A stretch of DNA of 64,000 nucleotides from JALYOC01 sp036675345 (GTDB taxonomy: Bacteria; Myxococcota; Myxococcia; Myxococcales; Myxococcaceae): positions 1 to 64,000 of the forward strand of contig JAKFFE010000026.1 in assembly GCA_036675345.1 (NCBI GenBank). The letters are read 5' to 3'. The notes under the pieces are model-generated. The model searched no databases, was not told the origin of the DNA, and saw nothing but the letters and a program-made list of their open reading frames with translations. The position numbers and the translations under genes are program-made. Of the stretch, positions 45,498 through 54,360 are shown one piece after another (position 1 is the stretch's first letter; every line of letters begins with the position of its first letter).

Positions 45498-46353
45498 CGG
45501 CTTCCCTCCAGGGGAACAGCAGGCGGTTGAGGCCGCGGATCACCAGGTCGGTGGTGATGCCAATGATCCCCACCACCAGGATCCCGGCGAAGGACCAGGC
45601 CGGCTTGGTGTGCTGCTCGGCCAGCCGCAGGATGTAGCCGATGCCGTGCTGCGCGTTCACCAGCTCCGCCAGGATGATGTACGTCCAGGCGATGGCGTTC
45701 ATCACCCGGAAGCTGTCGAAGATCTGCGGCAGCGCGGAGGGGATCAGCACGGTGCGGATCGCCTGCCAGCGCGAGGCCCCGAGGGTAAACGAGGTCTGGA
45801 CCAGCTCCTCCGGCACCGCCCGGATCGCGTCCACCACCACCGGCAGCAGGAACACGAAGGTGCCCAGGAACAGGAACACGATCTTCTGCCGCTCCTCGAT
45901 CCCGAACCACAGGATCAGCAGCGGGATGAAGGCGGTGATCGGCAGGTAGCGCATCGGCGCCACCACCGGCTCGAAGAAGCGGTTCACCGCCTCGAAGCTG
46001 CCCATCGCGATCCCCAGGGGGATCGCCACCGCGATCGCCAGCCCGAACGCGATCAGGATCCGCAGGGTGGAGACCCAGATCGCCCCCAGCAGGTCCTTCT
46101 CGAAGAACAGGTACAGCAGGCTGCGGATCACCTCATCCGGCGGGGGGAGGAAGAAGTGGGAGACCAGCGGCACCACCTTCCCGTCCCGGGTGACGGACAC
46201 GTAGCTGAGCAGACACCAGGTCGCCAGCACCAGGGCGATCGAGGCCACCCCCAGCAGACGGCCGGTGGTCTCGGGGATGCGCGAGCGCAGCCCCCACAGC
46301 GGCAGCGGCGCACGGCGCCGGGTCACCGGGACGGGAAGAGGAGCGTTGGACAT
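45490..46353 (-). CDS. ABC importer permease (SsuC/TauC type)
   Basis: A 287-residue permease with about six membrane helices. The EAA coupling loop reads TSFTLGASRWQAIRTVLIPSA. Typical end: GILVVGIIGITTDLVIRGLNRLLFPW. It works with the ATPase and the binding-protein/OmpA fusion next to it. The stop of the binding protein lies 6 bases upstream. Confidence 0.93.
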   Translation of the reverse strand: MSNAPLPVPVTRRRAPLPLWGLRSRIPETTGRLLGVASIALVLATWCLLSYVSVTRDGKVVPLVSHFFLPPPDEVIRSLLYLFFEKDLLGAIWVSTLRILIAFGLAIAVAIPLGIAMGSFEAVNRFFEPVVAPMRYLPITAFIPLLILWFGIEERQKIVFLFLGTFVFLLPVVVDAIRAVPEELVQTSFTLGASRWQAIRTVLIPSALPQIFDSFRVMNAIAWTYIILAELVNAQHGIGYILRLAEQHTKPAWSFAGILVVGIIGITTDLVIRGLNRLLFPWREADV

Positions 46354-46359
46354 GGCGCC

Positions 46360-47988
46360 TTAGTTCTGCGGGGTGTTGAGGACGACCTTGATGTCGGTGC
46401 GGCGGTTGAGCGCCCGCCCGTCCTCGGTGGTGTTGGAGGCCACCGGGTTGGAGGCGCCTTTGCCCACCGCCACGAACCGCTCTTCGGGGATCTGGAAGTT
46501 CTGGACCAGGTACTTCTTCACCGCCTCCGCCCGCTTCTGGGAGAGGCTGAGGTTGGTCTGCGCCCCGCCGCGGCTGTCGGTGTTGCCCTCCACCTGCAGG
46601 TAGGTGTTGCCGAAGGCCAGCATGGTGTCCCCCAGTGAATCGAGGGTGAAGTAGCTGCCGGGCATGATCTCATCCGAGCCGGTGGTGAAGTGGATGGAGA
46701 GGCTCTTGTTGACGATCGCCCGGTCGGTGGCCTTGGGCTTGCCGGCAAACGCGAAGCTGTCGGCGACCTTCTGGTCCTTGTACTGGTCGGCCAGCGCGGC
46801 CACGAAGCGGGAGTCCATCCAGTCCTTGGAGTCCACCGCCTTGGAGACCACGCCCTTCTTCCGCCAGATCCGGAAGGCGGAGTCGAAGATCGAGGCGAAG
46901 TAGGGCTTGGGGCCGGAGAGGCCGAAGAACTGCGCGTTGTCCGCGAAGGCGGTCAGCTTCAGCCCGGAGAGCATCCCGGACACATCCTCCTCCGCCAGCT
47001 TCAGCGCGTCCCCCACGATGGCGTTGGTGCCCTGGGGATCCTCCTTCATCACCGCGATCGCGTCGAACCAGCCGGCCACGAAGGCCTGCAGCGAGGCGGG
47101 GTACTTCTCCACGATCTCCTGCCGGGCCACCAGGGTGTCGGCGATCACGTGGGTGGCGTCCTGGGTGGAGACCAGGATGTGGGCCTCGCCCTCCCGGGCG
47201 GCCACCGCGCCGGAGAGATCCGGCTCCCAGGTCACCGCCGCGTCCACCTTCTTGGCCTTGAAGGCCGCCGCCGCCTGGGGGGCCTCGTTGAAGTACAGGA
47301 GGTTCTTCTCCAGCGCGTCGCGGTCCTCACGGGAGAGGCCGGACTGGGAGATCATGTACAGCAGCAGCCAGTGGGAGGGGGTGAACTTGGTGGTGGCGAT
47401 CTTCTTCCCCTTCAGGTCCTCGATCGACTTGATGCTGGTCAGGGAGACGATCCCGTCTCCGCCGCGGCTCCAGTCCTCCTGGAGGATCGCCTTGGCGGAC
47501 AGCCCCTGCTCCGCCAGCCGGGAGGCCTCGTTGGCGAACGAGTCCACCGTGTCCCACATGATGTCGATGTCGCCGGCGATGAAGGCGTTGAACTTCGCGG
47601 TGGGGTCCTCCAGCAGCACGAACTCCACCTCCAGCCCGTACTTCTTCTTGTAGATGGAGGCGGCGCTGCCGGGGTTCATCCCCCCGTTGGCCACCAGCCC
47701 GGGGGCATGGCCGGCCCAGGTGTTGATCGCCACCTTCAGCGGCCGGTTCAGCTTGCCGCTGCCCAGGGTGGGGGTGGCGGCGCGGACGTCCACCTGGCCA
47801 TCGCGCGGCGCGTCCGGCAGCTGCCCCAGCCCGCCGAAGTCATCCTTGGTGACCGCCTCCGCGACCTTCGGCTCGCCCGCCCCCGCCCAGCCCTTGACCT
47901 GATCCCCGTAGCGCTTGAAGACCACGAACCCCACCACGCCCAGCACCACCAGCGCGATGAACAGCTTTCCAAATGGCGTCAGCTTCAT
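46360..47988 (-). CDS. ABC substrate-binding protein fused to OmpA peptidoglycan-binding domain
   Basis: A 542-residue protein. A single N-terminal membrane helix (LFIALVVLGVVGFVVF) without cleavage site anchors it in the inner membrane. Residues ~85-390 form an NMT1/SsuA-type binding fold (LKVAINTWAGHAPGLVANGG, ITSIKS-like LTSIKSIEDLKGKKI). Residues ~425-540 form an OmpA domain (LQVEGNTDSRGGAQTNLSLS, LNRRTDIKVVL). One protein thus bridges membrane and cell wall while presenting a substrate to the permease. ATG 47988 precedes the helix. Substrate unknown. Confidence 0.9.
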   Translation of the reverse strand: MKLTPFGKLFIALVVLGVVGFVVFKRYGDQVKGWAGAGEPKVAEAVTKDDFGGLGQLPDAPRDGQVDVRAATPTLGSGKLNRPLKVAINTWAGHAPGLVANGGMNPGSAASIYKKKYGLEVEFVLLEDPTAKFNAFIAGDIDIMWDTVDSFANEASRLAEQGLSAKAILQEDWSRGGDGIVSLTSIKSIEDLKGKKIATTKFTPSHWLLLYMISQSGLSREDRDALEKNLLYFNEAPQAAAAFKAKKVDAAVTWEPDLSGAVAAREGEAHILVSTQDATHVIADTLVARQEIVEKYPASLQAFVAGWFDAIAVMKEDPQGTNAIVGDALKLAEEDVSGMLSGLKLTAFADNAQFFGLSGPKPYFASIFDSAFRIWRKKGVVSKAVDSKDWMDSRFVAALADQYKDQKVADSFAFAGKPKATDRAIVNKSLSIHFTTGSDEIMPGSYFTLDSLGDTMLAFGNTYLQVEGNTDSRGGAQTNLSLSQKRAEAVKKYLVQNFQIPEERFVAVGKGASNPVASNTTEDGRALNRRTDIKVVLNTPQN

Positions 47989-48049
47989 TCCTAGGTTCCC
48001 CACTCCTTGATACGCGAACTGGTGAGACGGCCGGTGAGACGGTGACGGG

Positions 48050-48712
48050 TCAGCCCTGCGGAGCCACCGGTGCGGCGAAGAATTCGATCACCTTCTGGAC
48101 CTCGCCCTTGCGGGTCTGGGCCTGGGTGGCCAGGCTGGAGAGCGCGGCGTTGCGCCGTTCGATGTCCGTTCGCAGCTTGGCGATCTGGTCGTTGAGGGAC
48201 TGGATCTGGGTGTTGGCCTCGGAGACCGACTTGGCGGTCGCGTTCTCGTTGACCCGCAGGTAGGCGTCCACCGCGCGCTTCTGGTTCTCGGCGGCCACCG
48301 GGATCTTCTGCACGTCGAACCCGAAGGCCTTCAGCGAGGCCTCCACGATCTGCCGCTTGATCGGCAGCGGGGTAGCCTCGGGCAGGCTCTTGAGCAGGTC
48401 CTGGGCCTTCTTCACCCAGTCCAGCTCGGCGGGATCCATCCCCGCGCCGCGGAAGATGGCGTCGAAGTCCACCGGCTTGCCGTCCTCGGTCTCGCTGGCG
48501 GTCAGCTTCAGCGCCGGGCCGGCCGGGGCGGCAGCGGAGGCCGGACGCGCCGACACCGCACCCGCCGCGCCACCGGACTTCTGCGCCAGCTCGGCCACGA
48601 TGTCCGCCGGGCTCTTGCCCTCGTCGGACCCGGACTCCTCGGGGGCCGGATGATCCGGGTCGGACTCCACGAACAGACCCAGGAACTTCGAACCAATTCC
48701 CTTCTCGGACAT
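48050..48712 (-). CDS. Conserved-looking protein of unknown function, first gene of the ABC/OmpA operon
   Basis: A 220-residue soluble protein. An acidic/Ala-rich N-terminus (to ~75) is followed by FDAIFRGAGMDPAELDWVKKA and LPIKRQIVEASLKAFGFDV, a compact helical block. A C-terminal coiled coil (IQSLNDQIAKLRTDIERRNA) closes it. No signal peptide or catalytic motif. It lies 61 bases before the binding-protein gene. It may be a cytoplasmic regulator of the transporter. Confidence 0.78.
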   Translation of the reverse strand: MSEKGIGSKFLGLFVESDPDHPAPEESGSDEGKSPADIVAELAQKSGGAAGAVSARPASAAAPAGPALKLTASETEDGKPVDFDAIFRGAGMDPAELDWVKKAQDLLKSLPEATPLPIKRQIVEASLKAFGFDVQKIPVAAENQKRAVDAYLRVNENATAKSVSEANTQIQSLNDQIAKLRTDIERRNAALSSLATQAQTRKGEVQKVIEFFAAPVAPQG

Positions 48713-48802
48713 CCGCGCTCCTCTTTCCTAGGACGCTGCGGTTTATCACTGGTCGCCCCGCGGATTGAAGGAACGACTGTGCCCGCGGACAAGGGGGCCC
48801 GG

Positions 48803-49864
48803 TCAGGGGGTGGGATCGGCCTCGTCCGGCTCGTCGCTCAGCTGGGTCTTGAGCAGCTCCTCCAGCACCCCGCTGGCATAGCTGCCGGAGGTCAGCCCGA
48901 AGCGCAGCACCACGTCCGGCCCCTCCTCCAGCAGCTGGGGGTCCTCCAGCCGCACCCGGTAGGCGCGCCGGGCCCCCAGGGTCTCGTCCCCACCCCGCAG
49001 AAAGTCGCTGGGGTGCAGCCGGTGCGGCCCCAGCAGGGCGGCCTCCGCCTCGGCCACCGCGTGGGTGGCGGCCAGCATCTTGGGCCCGAACAGGGGGCCG
49101 GCGGGGGAGATCTCGAAGCGGTCCACCCGGGGCTGATCCACCGCCGGATCGGTGCACACGAACGCCCCGCCGCTGTCCGACTTCTTGAGCACGTCCCCCA
49201 GCAGCGCGGTCCGCCAGGTGCCGGCGTCCATCCGGGCGGCCAGCGCCTGGTTGAAGATCAGGGACTGGGCGGCGGAGAGGTACAGCTTGCGCTGGAAGCG
49301 CTCGGGGCGGACCGGCAGCTTCTCCCCCCGCAGCAGCGCCATCCCCTGCTGGGCGTTGTCTCCCCGGATCCCGAAGCGCTGGGCGCCAAAGAAGTTGGGC
49401 AGGCCCTCTTCGCACAACCGGGCAAACGCCGCCCGGGCCGCCCCGGGGTCGGTCACCTCCCGGATCCGGAGGGTGAAGATGTTCCCCCGCAGGTGCCCGG
49501 GGCGCAGCTTGTTCTGGTGTCGCCGGGAGGAGAGGACGGTGGCCCCCTCCAGGGCGAAGGCGGGCAACTTCTCCTCGGCGGTGGAGGGCACGGAGAAGAA
49601 CTGCCGGGTGATCGCGTGGCGATCCTTGAGACCGGCGTAGGAGACCTCCCGGTCCTTGATCCCCAGCGCGGCGGCCAGGGCCCGGGCCACCCGGGGGGTG
49701 TCCACTCCCCGCTTCTCGATCCACAGGAACAGGTGCTCGCCGGCGCCGTTGGGCAGGTACGCCGGCTGCTCCTCCACCTGGAAGTCCTCCGGCAGGGTCC
49801 GGATCTTCCCGCCGCAGGGAGGAATCCCCGCGGTGAGGTGACGGGAGACGAGGGGCTGGGACAT
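48803..49864 (-). CDS. truD: tRNA pseudouridine(13) synthase TruD
   Basis: A 353-residue TruD: IRTLPEDFQVEE near the N-terminus, catalytic Asp motif GLKDRHAITRQ, NFFGAQRFG, and SGSYASGVLEELLK at the end. It makes pseudouridine at tRNA-Glu position 13. The ATG overlaps the DUF4388 stop by one base (TGATG). Confidence 0.94.
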   Translation of the reverse strand: MSQPLVSRHLTAGIPPCGGKIRTLPEDFQVEEQPAYLPNGAGEHLFLWIEKRGVDTPRVARALAAALGIKDREVSYAGLKDRHAITRQFFSVPSTAEEKLPAFALEGATVLSSRRHQNKLRPGHLRGNIFTLRIREVTDPGAARAAFARLCEEGLPNFFGAQRFGIRGDNAQQGMALLRGEKLPVRPERFQRKLYLSAAQSLIFNQALAARMDAGTWRTALLGDVLKKSDSGGAFVCTDPAVDQPRVDRFEISPAGPLFGPKMLAATHAVAEAEAALLGPHRLHPSDFLRGGDETLGARRAYRVRLEDPQLLEEGPDVVLRFGLTSGSYASGVLEELLKTQLSDEPDEADPTP

Positions 49865-51174
49865 CAGCCCTGCTCGAGCGTGGCCAGGAGTTCCTTCACC
49901 CGCCGCGCCAGGTCCTCGTCGGCGCGGGACTCCAGCAGTTCGCCGGCCTGGAAGAGCAGGAAGAACATCACGTCCGACAGCGCCTTCTTCAGCGAGGCCA
50001 CCGGCTCGCTGCCCAGCTGTTCCCGGGAGCGGGCGAAGTTCTCCAGCACCGCCTTCTCCGGGAGGTTGCCCTCCGGATCGAAGCGCAGCCCGGCCAGCGC
50101 CGGCGAGGAAGAGAGCGCATCTCCGGAGAGGGCGGCGTTGGCGGCGGCCAGGAACTCCTTGTCCATCGACTGCTTGGCCACCTCGTCGCGGATCTCGCGG
50201 AAGATGAAGTTGAACACCCGGATCACCGGGGCCGGATCGGAGGCCCGCGGCCCGTCCGGCTTGGCCGGTTCGGCGGCGGGCGCGGCCTGGGCCAGCGCCT
50301 GGCCGGCGAAGGGACGTTCCCCCACCTGGACGTAGCCGCCCTCCTGGAGCCGGAACACGGTCTTGGTGATGTCGAACTCGGAGAGCTTGGCCGCCTGGGC
50401 CAGCTCCAGCACCGTCTTGTCCCCGCTGACCAGCGCCAGCACCCGGTCCTCGTCCTCCTCCAGCTTTCCGTCCGAGGGCCGCTTCTTGCTGACGTAGATC
50501 CGCCCGTGGGGGATCCGCTTCCGGAAGTGGGCCATCTCGTCGATCTTCCGGATCGAGTCCATCAGCAGGCTCTGGGTGGAGAGCTGGATGTTGTGGCCCA
50601 TCGCCCGCTCGTCCAGCTCCTGTTCCAGGAGCATGAACACCCCTTCGCGGCACAGCACCACCGCGTGGAAGATCTCCGAGAGCTGGTGGGTGAGGCACTT
50701 GAACAGGTCGTGGGACTGCAGGACCCCCTTGTCCACCAGGGCCCGCCCCACCTTGGAGGGTGGGTTGTCCCGCATCACCTCGTCCACCACCCCGCGCTGG
50801 ACGTAGCCGAGGCGGATCATCACCTCGCCCAGCCGGTCGCTGGGATCATCCGAAGTCGCGCTGCGGACCTCCCCGTCCTTGAAGGCCAGGGCCCGCTCGC
50901 CGTTGGGGGCCACCACCCGCACCATCCCGCTCCAGCGGGCCTGGGAGAGGAAGGCGATCAGATCGGAGATCGGAAAGCCGGAGGCGTCTCCGCTGAGCAC
51001 CACCCGGGGCGCCGGAGCGCGGGCGCCGCTGGGCGGGGTGCGTACCAGCAACAGCAGATCCGGGGAGGTGGGCTGCAGCGCGAACTGCCCCGGGTGGGCG
51101 GCCAGCTCCTTGTGGGCCTCGGCCCCCTCGGCAGAGAGCTGACCCTTCGCGTCGATGGTGAACCGGGCGGCCAT
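49864..51174 (-). CDS. DUF4388 (PATAN-like) domain protein
   Basis: A 436-residue cytoplasmic protein. The region around FPISDLIAFLSQARWSGMVR, then LAFKDGEVRSATSDD and RLGEVMIRLGYV, is the DUF4388/PATAN pattern, common in deltaproteobacterial signalling proteins. Further helical segments follow (KVGRALVDKGVLQSHDLFKC; KTVLELAQAAKLSEFDITKT). ATG 51174 was chosen because the longer frame overlaps the DsbA-like gene. Function unknown; possibly an adaptor in polarity or signalling. Confidence 0.82.
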   Translation of the reverse strand: MAARFTIDAKGQLSAEGAEAHKELAAHPGQFALQPTSPDLLLLVRTPPSGARAPAPRVVLSGDASGFPISDLIAFLSQARWSGMVRVVAPNGERALAFKDGEVRSATSDDPSDRLGEVMIRLGYVQRGVVDEVMRDNPPSKVGRALVDKGVLQSHDLFKCLTHQLSEIFHAVVLCREGVFMLLEQELDERAMGHNIQLSTQSLLMDSIRKIDEMAHFRKRIPHGRIYVSKKRPSDGKLEEDEDRVLALVSGDKTVLELAQAAKLSEFDITKTVFRLQEGGYVQVGERPFAGQALAQAAPAAEPAKPDGPRASDPAPVIRVFNFIFREIRDEVAKQSMDKEFLAAANAALSGDALSSSPALAGLRFDPEGNLPEKAVLENFARSREQLGSEPVASLKKALSDVMFFLLFQAGELLESRADEDLARRVKELLATLEQG

Positions 51175-51187
51175 GATCGTCTTTCGC

Positions 51188-52165
51188 CTAATCCGCCGAC
51201 CAGGCGCCCTTGTTGGCGGACCACTCCAGCTCGTCGTCCACGGTGTGGACCAGGTTCTCCTCCGAGACGTCCAGCTGGAAGCGGCGGCCATTGAGGTACA
51301 GCGAGGGGGTGGAGTCCACCCCGGCGGCGCGGCCCTGATCGCGGAAGGCGGTCACCACGTCCACGTACTTGCCGGCGGAGATCGCCTTCCCCACCTCGTC
51401 CCCCTTCAGCCCCATCCGGGAGGCCAGCTGGCGGATGGTCTCCGGGGAGAGCGAGGCCTGGTTCTCGAACAGCGCGTCGTGCATCTCCCAGTACTTGCCG
51501 GCGTCCCGGGCGATCATCGCCGCCTGGGCGGCGGGCATGCCGTTGGGGTGGTTGGGCAGTGGATAGGGCAAGGCGCAGAAGCGGACCTTGGCCGCGTACT
51601 TCTTGGCGAACGCCTTGAGCACCGGGGAGACCGCGGCGCAGTACGGGCACTCGTAGTCGAAGAACTCCACCAGGGTCACCGGCGCGTCCTCCGCGCCCTG
51701 GCACATCCGCGGGTCAGGCTTGAACACCTTGCGCGGCTCGCGGAACCCCTCGTAGTAGCGGGAGAGGATCAGGATGATCTCCGACCCCGGATAGCCCCCC
51801 GCCGCGTGGCGGGCGGCCAAAGACGTCATCCGCTTGGCGTGCTTGCACTGGGTGTGCTGCTTGAGACACTGCCCCAGGGTGTGCGGGCAGCCGCAGTAGC
51901 AGAACTCGTCGGAGAACACGGTGGACAGCTGCCGGCGCTGCTCCACGCTGAGCTGGGAGAAGTCCATCCCCGGGATCCCCAGGGAGGTCTCCGGCCCCGG
52001 CCCACCGCCCCCGCTGTCCGGCGTCGACTCCAGAGACGAGGGGCGCGCACGGGGCGATTCTCCCTCGGGGGTAGCGCCCTCCGGGGTGGCCGACTGACAG
52101 GTGGCTCCGCCGAGGACCAGGACCGCGCCGGCGAGCAGGAGGATTTTCCAGGGTGTGGGAGACAA
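51188..52165 (-). CDS. Exported DsbA-like thiol oxidoreductase with Cys-rich segment
   Basis: A 325-residue exported protein: signal segment WKILLLAGAVLVLGGATC, a Pro/Ser-rich linker, a Cys-rich stretch (FCYCGCPHTLGQC, then CKHA), then a DsbA-type thioredoxin fold. The active site is CPYC in FFDYECPYC, with cis-Pro in VDSTPSLYL. It probably forms or isomerises disulfides in the envelope, where this genome uses Cys-rich repeat proteins. The Cys-rich segment may be a metal or redox partner site. Confidence 0.88.
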   Translation of the reverse strand: MSPTPWKILLLAGAVLVLGGATCQSATPEGATPEGESPRARPSSLESTPDSGGGGPGPETSLGIPGMDFSQLSVEQRRQLSTVFSDEFCYCGCPHTLGQCLKQHTQCKHAKRMTSLAARHAAGGYPGSEIILILSRYYEGFREPRKVFKPDPRMCQGAEDAPVTLVEFFDYECPYCAAVSPVLKAFAKKYAAKVRFCALPYPLPNHPNGMPAAQAAMIARDAGKYWEMHDALFENQASLSPETIRQLASRMGLKGDEVGKAISAGKYVDVVTAFRDQGRAAGVDSTPSLYLNGRRFQLDVSEENLVHTVDDELEWSANKGAWSAD

Positions 52166-52170
52166 GGCGC

Positions 52171-52184
52171 GACCTGTTTAGGTC
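52171..52184. promoter_or_regulatory. Small inverted repeat in divergent promoter region
   Basis: GACCT-GTTT-AGGTC lies in the 71-base gap between the divergent DsbA-like and asparaginase genes. It might be an operator; it could be chance. Confidence 0.25.
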
Positions 52185-52236
52185 ACCGCTTGCGCGCTTG
52201 TAAAGAATGGGCGCACCCCATAGACCGCGCGCTCCA

Positions 52237-53229
52237 ATGCCGAAGATCCTCCTGCTGCATACCGGCGGAACCTTGGGGATGGAAGGCGGCCACCCCTCCG
52301 TCCTGCGCCCGGCCAGCTTCTTCCGCACCCTGCGCACCCGGGCCCCGGAGCTGTTCGAGCTGGCCCAGATCGAGCTGGAGCTGTTCTCCAACGTCGACTC
52401 CTCGGAGATGCAGCCGGAGCTGTGGACCGGGCTGGCGGCGCACCTGCACCGGCGGCTGCCCCAGTTCGACGGGGCGGTGGTCACCCACGGCACCGACACC
52501 CTCTCCTACACCGCCTGCGCGCTGTCCTTCATGCTGCGCGGGCTGCGCAAGGCGGTGGTGCTGACCGGGTCCCAGCGGCCACTGGGGGAGATCCGCTCCG
52601 ACGCGCGCTTGAACCTGGTGGACGCGGTGGAGTCGGCGCTGCGCGGCCCCCGGGAGGTCACCCTCTGCTTCGACTCGCACCTGTTCCGGGGGAACCGGAC
52701 CCGCAAGGTGAAGGTGGCCGAGTACGACGCCTTCGAGAGCCCCAACTTCCCGGTGCTGGGGGTGCTGGGGGTGGAGGCCCGCTTCGAGAAGGGACTGGTG
52801 CCCACCGGCAAGCCGCAGCTGCGGGAGAAGCTGGACTCGCGGGTGTTCTTGCTCAAGGTCTACCCGGGGCTGGATCCCAACCTGCCGCTGCAGCTGCTGC
52901 CGCACCTCAAGGGGCTGGTGGTGGAGGCCTACGGCGCCGGCAACTTCCCGGTGGATCCCAAGCTGGGTCGGTCGCTGCGGCCGCTGTTCGCGCAGGCCAA
53001 GCAGCGGGGAATCCCGGTGGTGGTGGTCAGCCAGGCCTACCGCAACGGGGTGGACCTGAGCCTGTACGAGTCGGGGGCGCTGGCCACCGAGGAGGGAGCG
53101 ATCAGCGGCGGGGACATGACCCCCTCCGCGGCGCTGGTGAAGCTGATGCAGGCCTTGGCCTACGAACCCGAGGTGGAGGCGGTGCGGAAGGTGTTCGCCA
53201 GGTCGCTGGCGGGCGAGATCACCCTGTAG
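52237..53229 (+). CDS. ansA: Asparaginase (type I/AnsA-like)
   Basis: A 330-residue asparaginase: LLLHTGGTLGM holds the first catalytic Thr; THGTDTLSYTA holds the second Thr and Asp; TGSQRPLGEIRSDAR is the conserved third segment. No signal peptide, so cytoplasmic, as for type I. It hydrolyses asparagine to aspartate and ammonia. ATG 52237 was chosen at MPKILLLHTGG; the longer frame starts 10 codons earlier. A hairpin follows the stop. Confidence 0.93.
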   Translation: MPKILLLHTGGTLGMEGGHPSVLRPASFFRTLRTRAPELFELAQIELELFSNVDSSEMQPELWTGLAAHLHRRLPQFDGAVVTHGTDTLSYTACALSFMLRGLRKAVVLTGSQRPLGEIRSDARLNLVDAVESALRGPREVTLCFDSHLFRGNRTRKVKVAEYDAFESPNFPVLGVLGVEARFEKGLVPTGKPQLREKLDSRVFLLKVYPGLDPNLPLQLLPHLKGLVVEAYGAGNFPVDPKLGRSLRPLFAQAKQRGIPVVVVSQAYRNGVDLSLYESGALATEEGAISGGDMTPSAALVKLMQALAYEPEVEAVRKVFARSLAGEITL

Positions 53230-53240
53230 GTCCCACCTTC

Positions 53241-53268
53241 CCCCCTGGGTGAAAACACCCCTCGGGGG
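53241..53268 (+). terminator. Hairpin downstream of asparaginase gene
   Basis: GGGTG-AAAA-CACCC is flanked by CCCCC and GGGGG, giving a ten-pair stem with small internal asymmetry. No T-run follows. It could end ansA transcription or lie in the leader of the next gene. Confidence 0.4.
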
Positions 53269-53331
53269 AGGAAAGCGATTTCGGTACGGGCGCTTGCGGG
53301 GGATGGGAGGTACCCCTAAGATTGGCGCTTA

Positions 53332-54243
53332 ATGTCCGAGGAGAAGACGTCAGTCCACTCCGTTCAGGACCTGCTCGGGAAGGCCCGCCAGCAGAACGCG
53401 TACTTGATCGTCATCAGCGCCAAATCAGCTGCGACGGTCGGACGAATGTTCAAGCTGGACAAGCCCGAGGTGGTGCTGGGCAGGAGCGCAGACGCCACCC
53501 TTCAGGTGGAGGACGACGGCATTTCCCGCAAGCACGCCAAGTTGGTGTTGGCGGCCACCGGTGAGTACCAGTTGGTGGATCTGGGCTCCACCAACGGGAC
53601 CTTCCTCAACGGGACCCGGGTGGAGATCGCCGAGCTGACCGACGGGGACAAGATCCAGCTGGGCTCGAACACCGTGCTCAAGTTCTCCATCCAGGATCAG
53701 CTGGAGGAGCAGTACCAGAAGAGCATCTACGAGTCGGCCACCCGGGATGGGCTGACCCGGATCTTCAACAAGAAGTACTTCCTGGACACCATCCGCAAGG
53801 AGTTCGCGTTCTGTGTCCGTCACCGGGTGGCGCTGTCCCTGGTGATGTTCGACGTGGATCACTTCAAGAAGATCAACGACACCTACGGGCACCAGGCCGG
53901 TGACTACGTGCTGACCAAGATCGCCCAGCGGATCTCGGACACGGTGCGGGTGGAGGACGTCTTCGCCCGGTATGGCGGAGAAGAGTTCGCGTTGATGCTG
54001 CGGGAGTCCAGCGAAGAGAAGGCCTTCCAGTGCGCCGAGCGCTGCCGCAAGGCGATCGACATCGCCGACTTCTCCTTCGGCGGGATCCCGATCAAGGTCA
54101 CCATCTCCCTGGGAGTGGCCACCCTGCTGGACAGCGACTTCGTGCAGCCCGAAGACCTGATCGCCGCCGCCGACAAGTACCTCTACCGGGCCAAGCGAGC
54201 AGGCAGGAACCGGGTCGACGGAAAAGCCATCAGCGGACCGTAG
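53332..54243 (+). CDS. FHA-GGDEF diguanylate cyclase
   Basis: A 303-residue protein. The FHA domain (~45-115) has VVLGRSADATLQVEDDGISRKHA and STNGTFLNG, a phosphothreonine reader. The GGDEF domain has an intact active site in RYGGEEFALML and an inhibitory I-site RVED five residues upstream. It makes cyclic di-GMP with product inhibition, targeted by Ser/Thr phosphorylation. No phosphorylating kinase is adjacent; the kinase-like protein at 3660 lacks the catalytic Asp. Confidence 0.94.
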   Translation: MSEEKTSVHSVQDLLGKARQQNAYLIVISAKSAATVGRMFKLDKPEVVLGRSADATLQVEDDGISRKHAKLVLAATGEYQLVDLGSTNGTFLNGTRVEIAELTDGDKIQLGSNTVLKFSIQDQLEEQYQKSIYESATRDGLTRIFNKKYFLDTIRKEFAFCVRHRVALSLVMFDVDHFKKINDTYGHQAGDYVLTKIAQRISDTVRVEDVFARYGGEEFALMLRESSEEKAFQCAERCRKAIDIADFSFGGIPIKVTISLGVATLLDSDFVQPEDLIAAADKYLYRAKRAGRNRVDGKAISGP

Positions 54244-54246
54244 GCA

Positions 54247-54338
54247 GGGGACCGGCTACTTCGGGGACAGGCTACTTTTCACCGAAGTAGCCAGAGCCAA
54301 GAAGTTCCCTGGCACCCACCGAAAAGTTGCCTGTCCCC
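54247..54338. repeat. REP-like nested inverted repeat
   Basis: GGCTACTTCGG (54254-54264) is exactly complementary to CCGAAGTAGCC (54282-54292). GGGGACAGGCTACTTTTC (54263-54280) pairs with GAAAAGTTGCCTGTCCCC (54321-54338) with one mismatch. GGGGACCGGCTACTT is repeated directly as GGGGACAGGCTACTT. This resembles REP/BIME elements mobilised by Y1-type (RAYT) transposases; none is in the window. Confidence 0.7.
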
Positions 54339-54360
54339 TCCTGCACTGCCCGCCGAAGGA

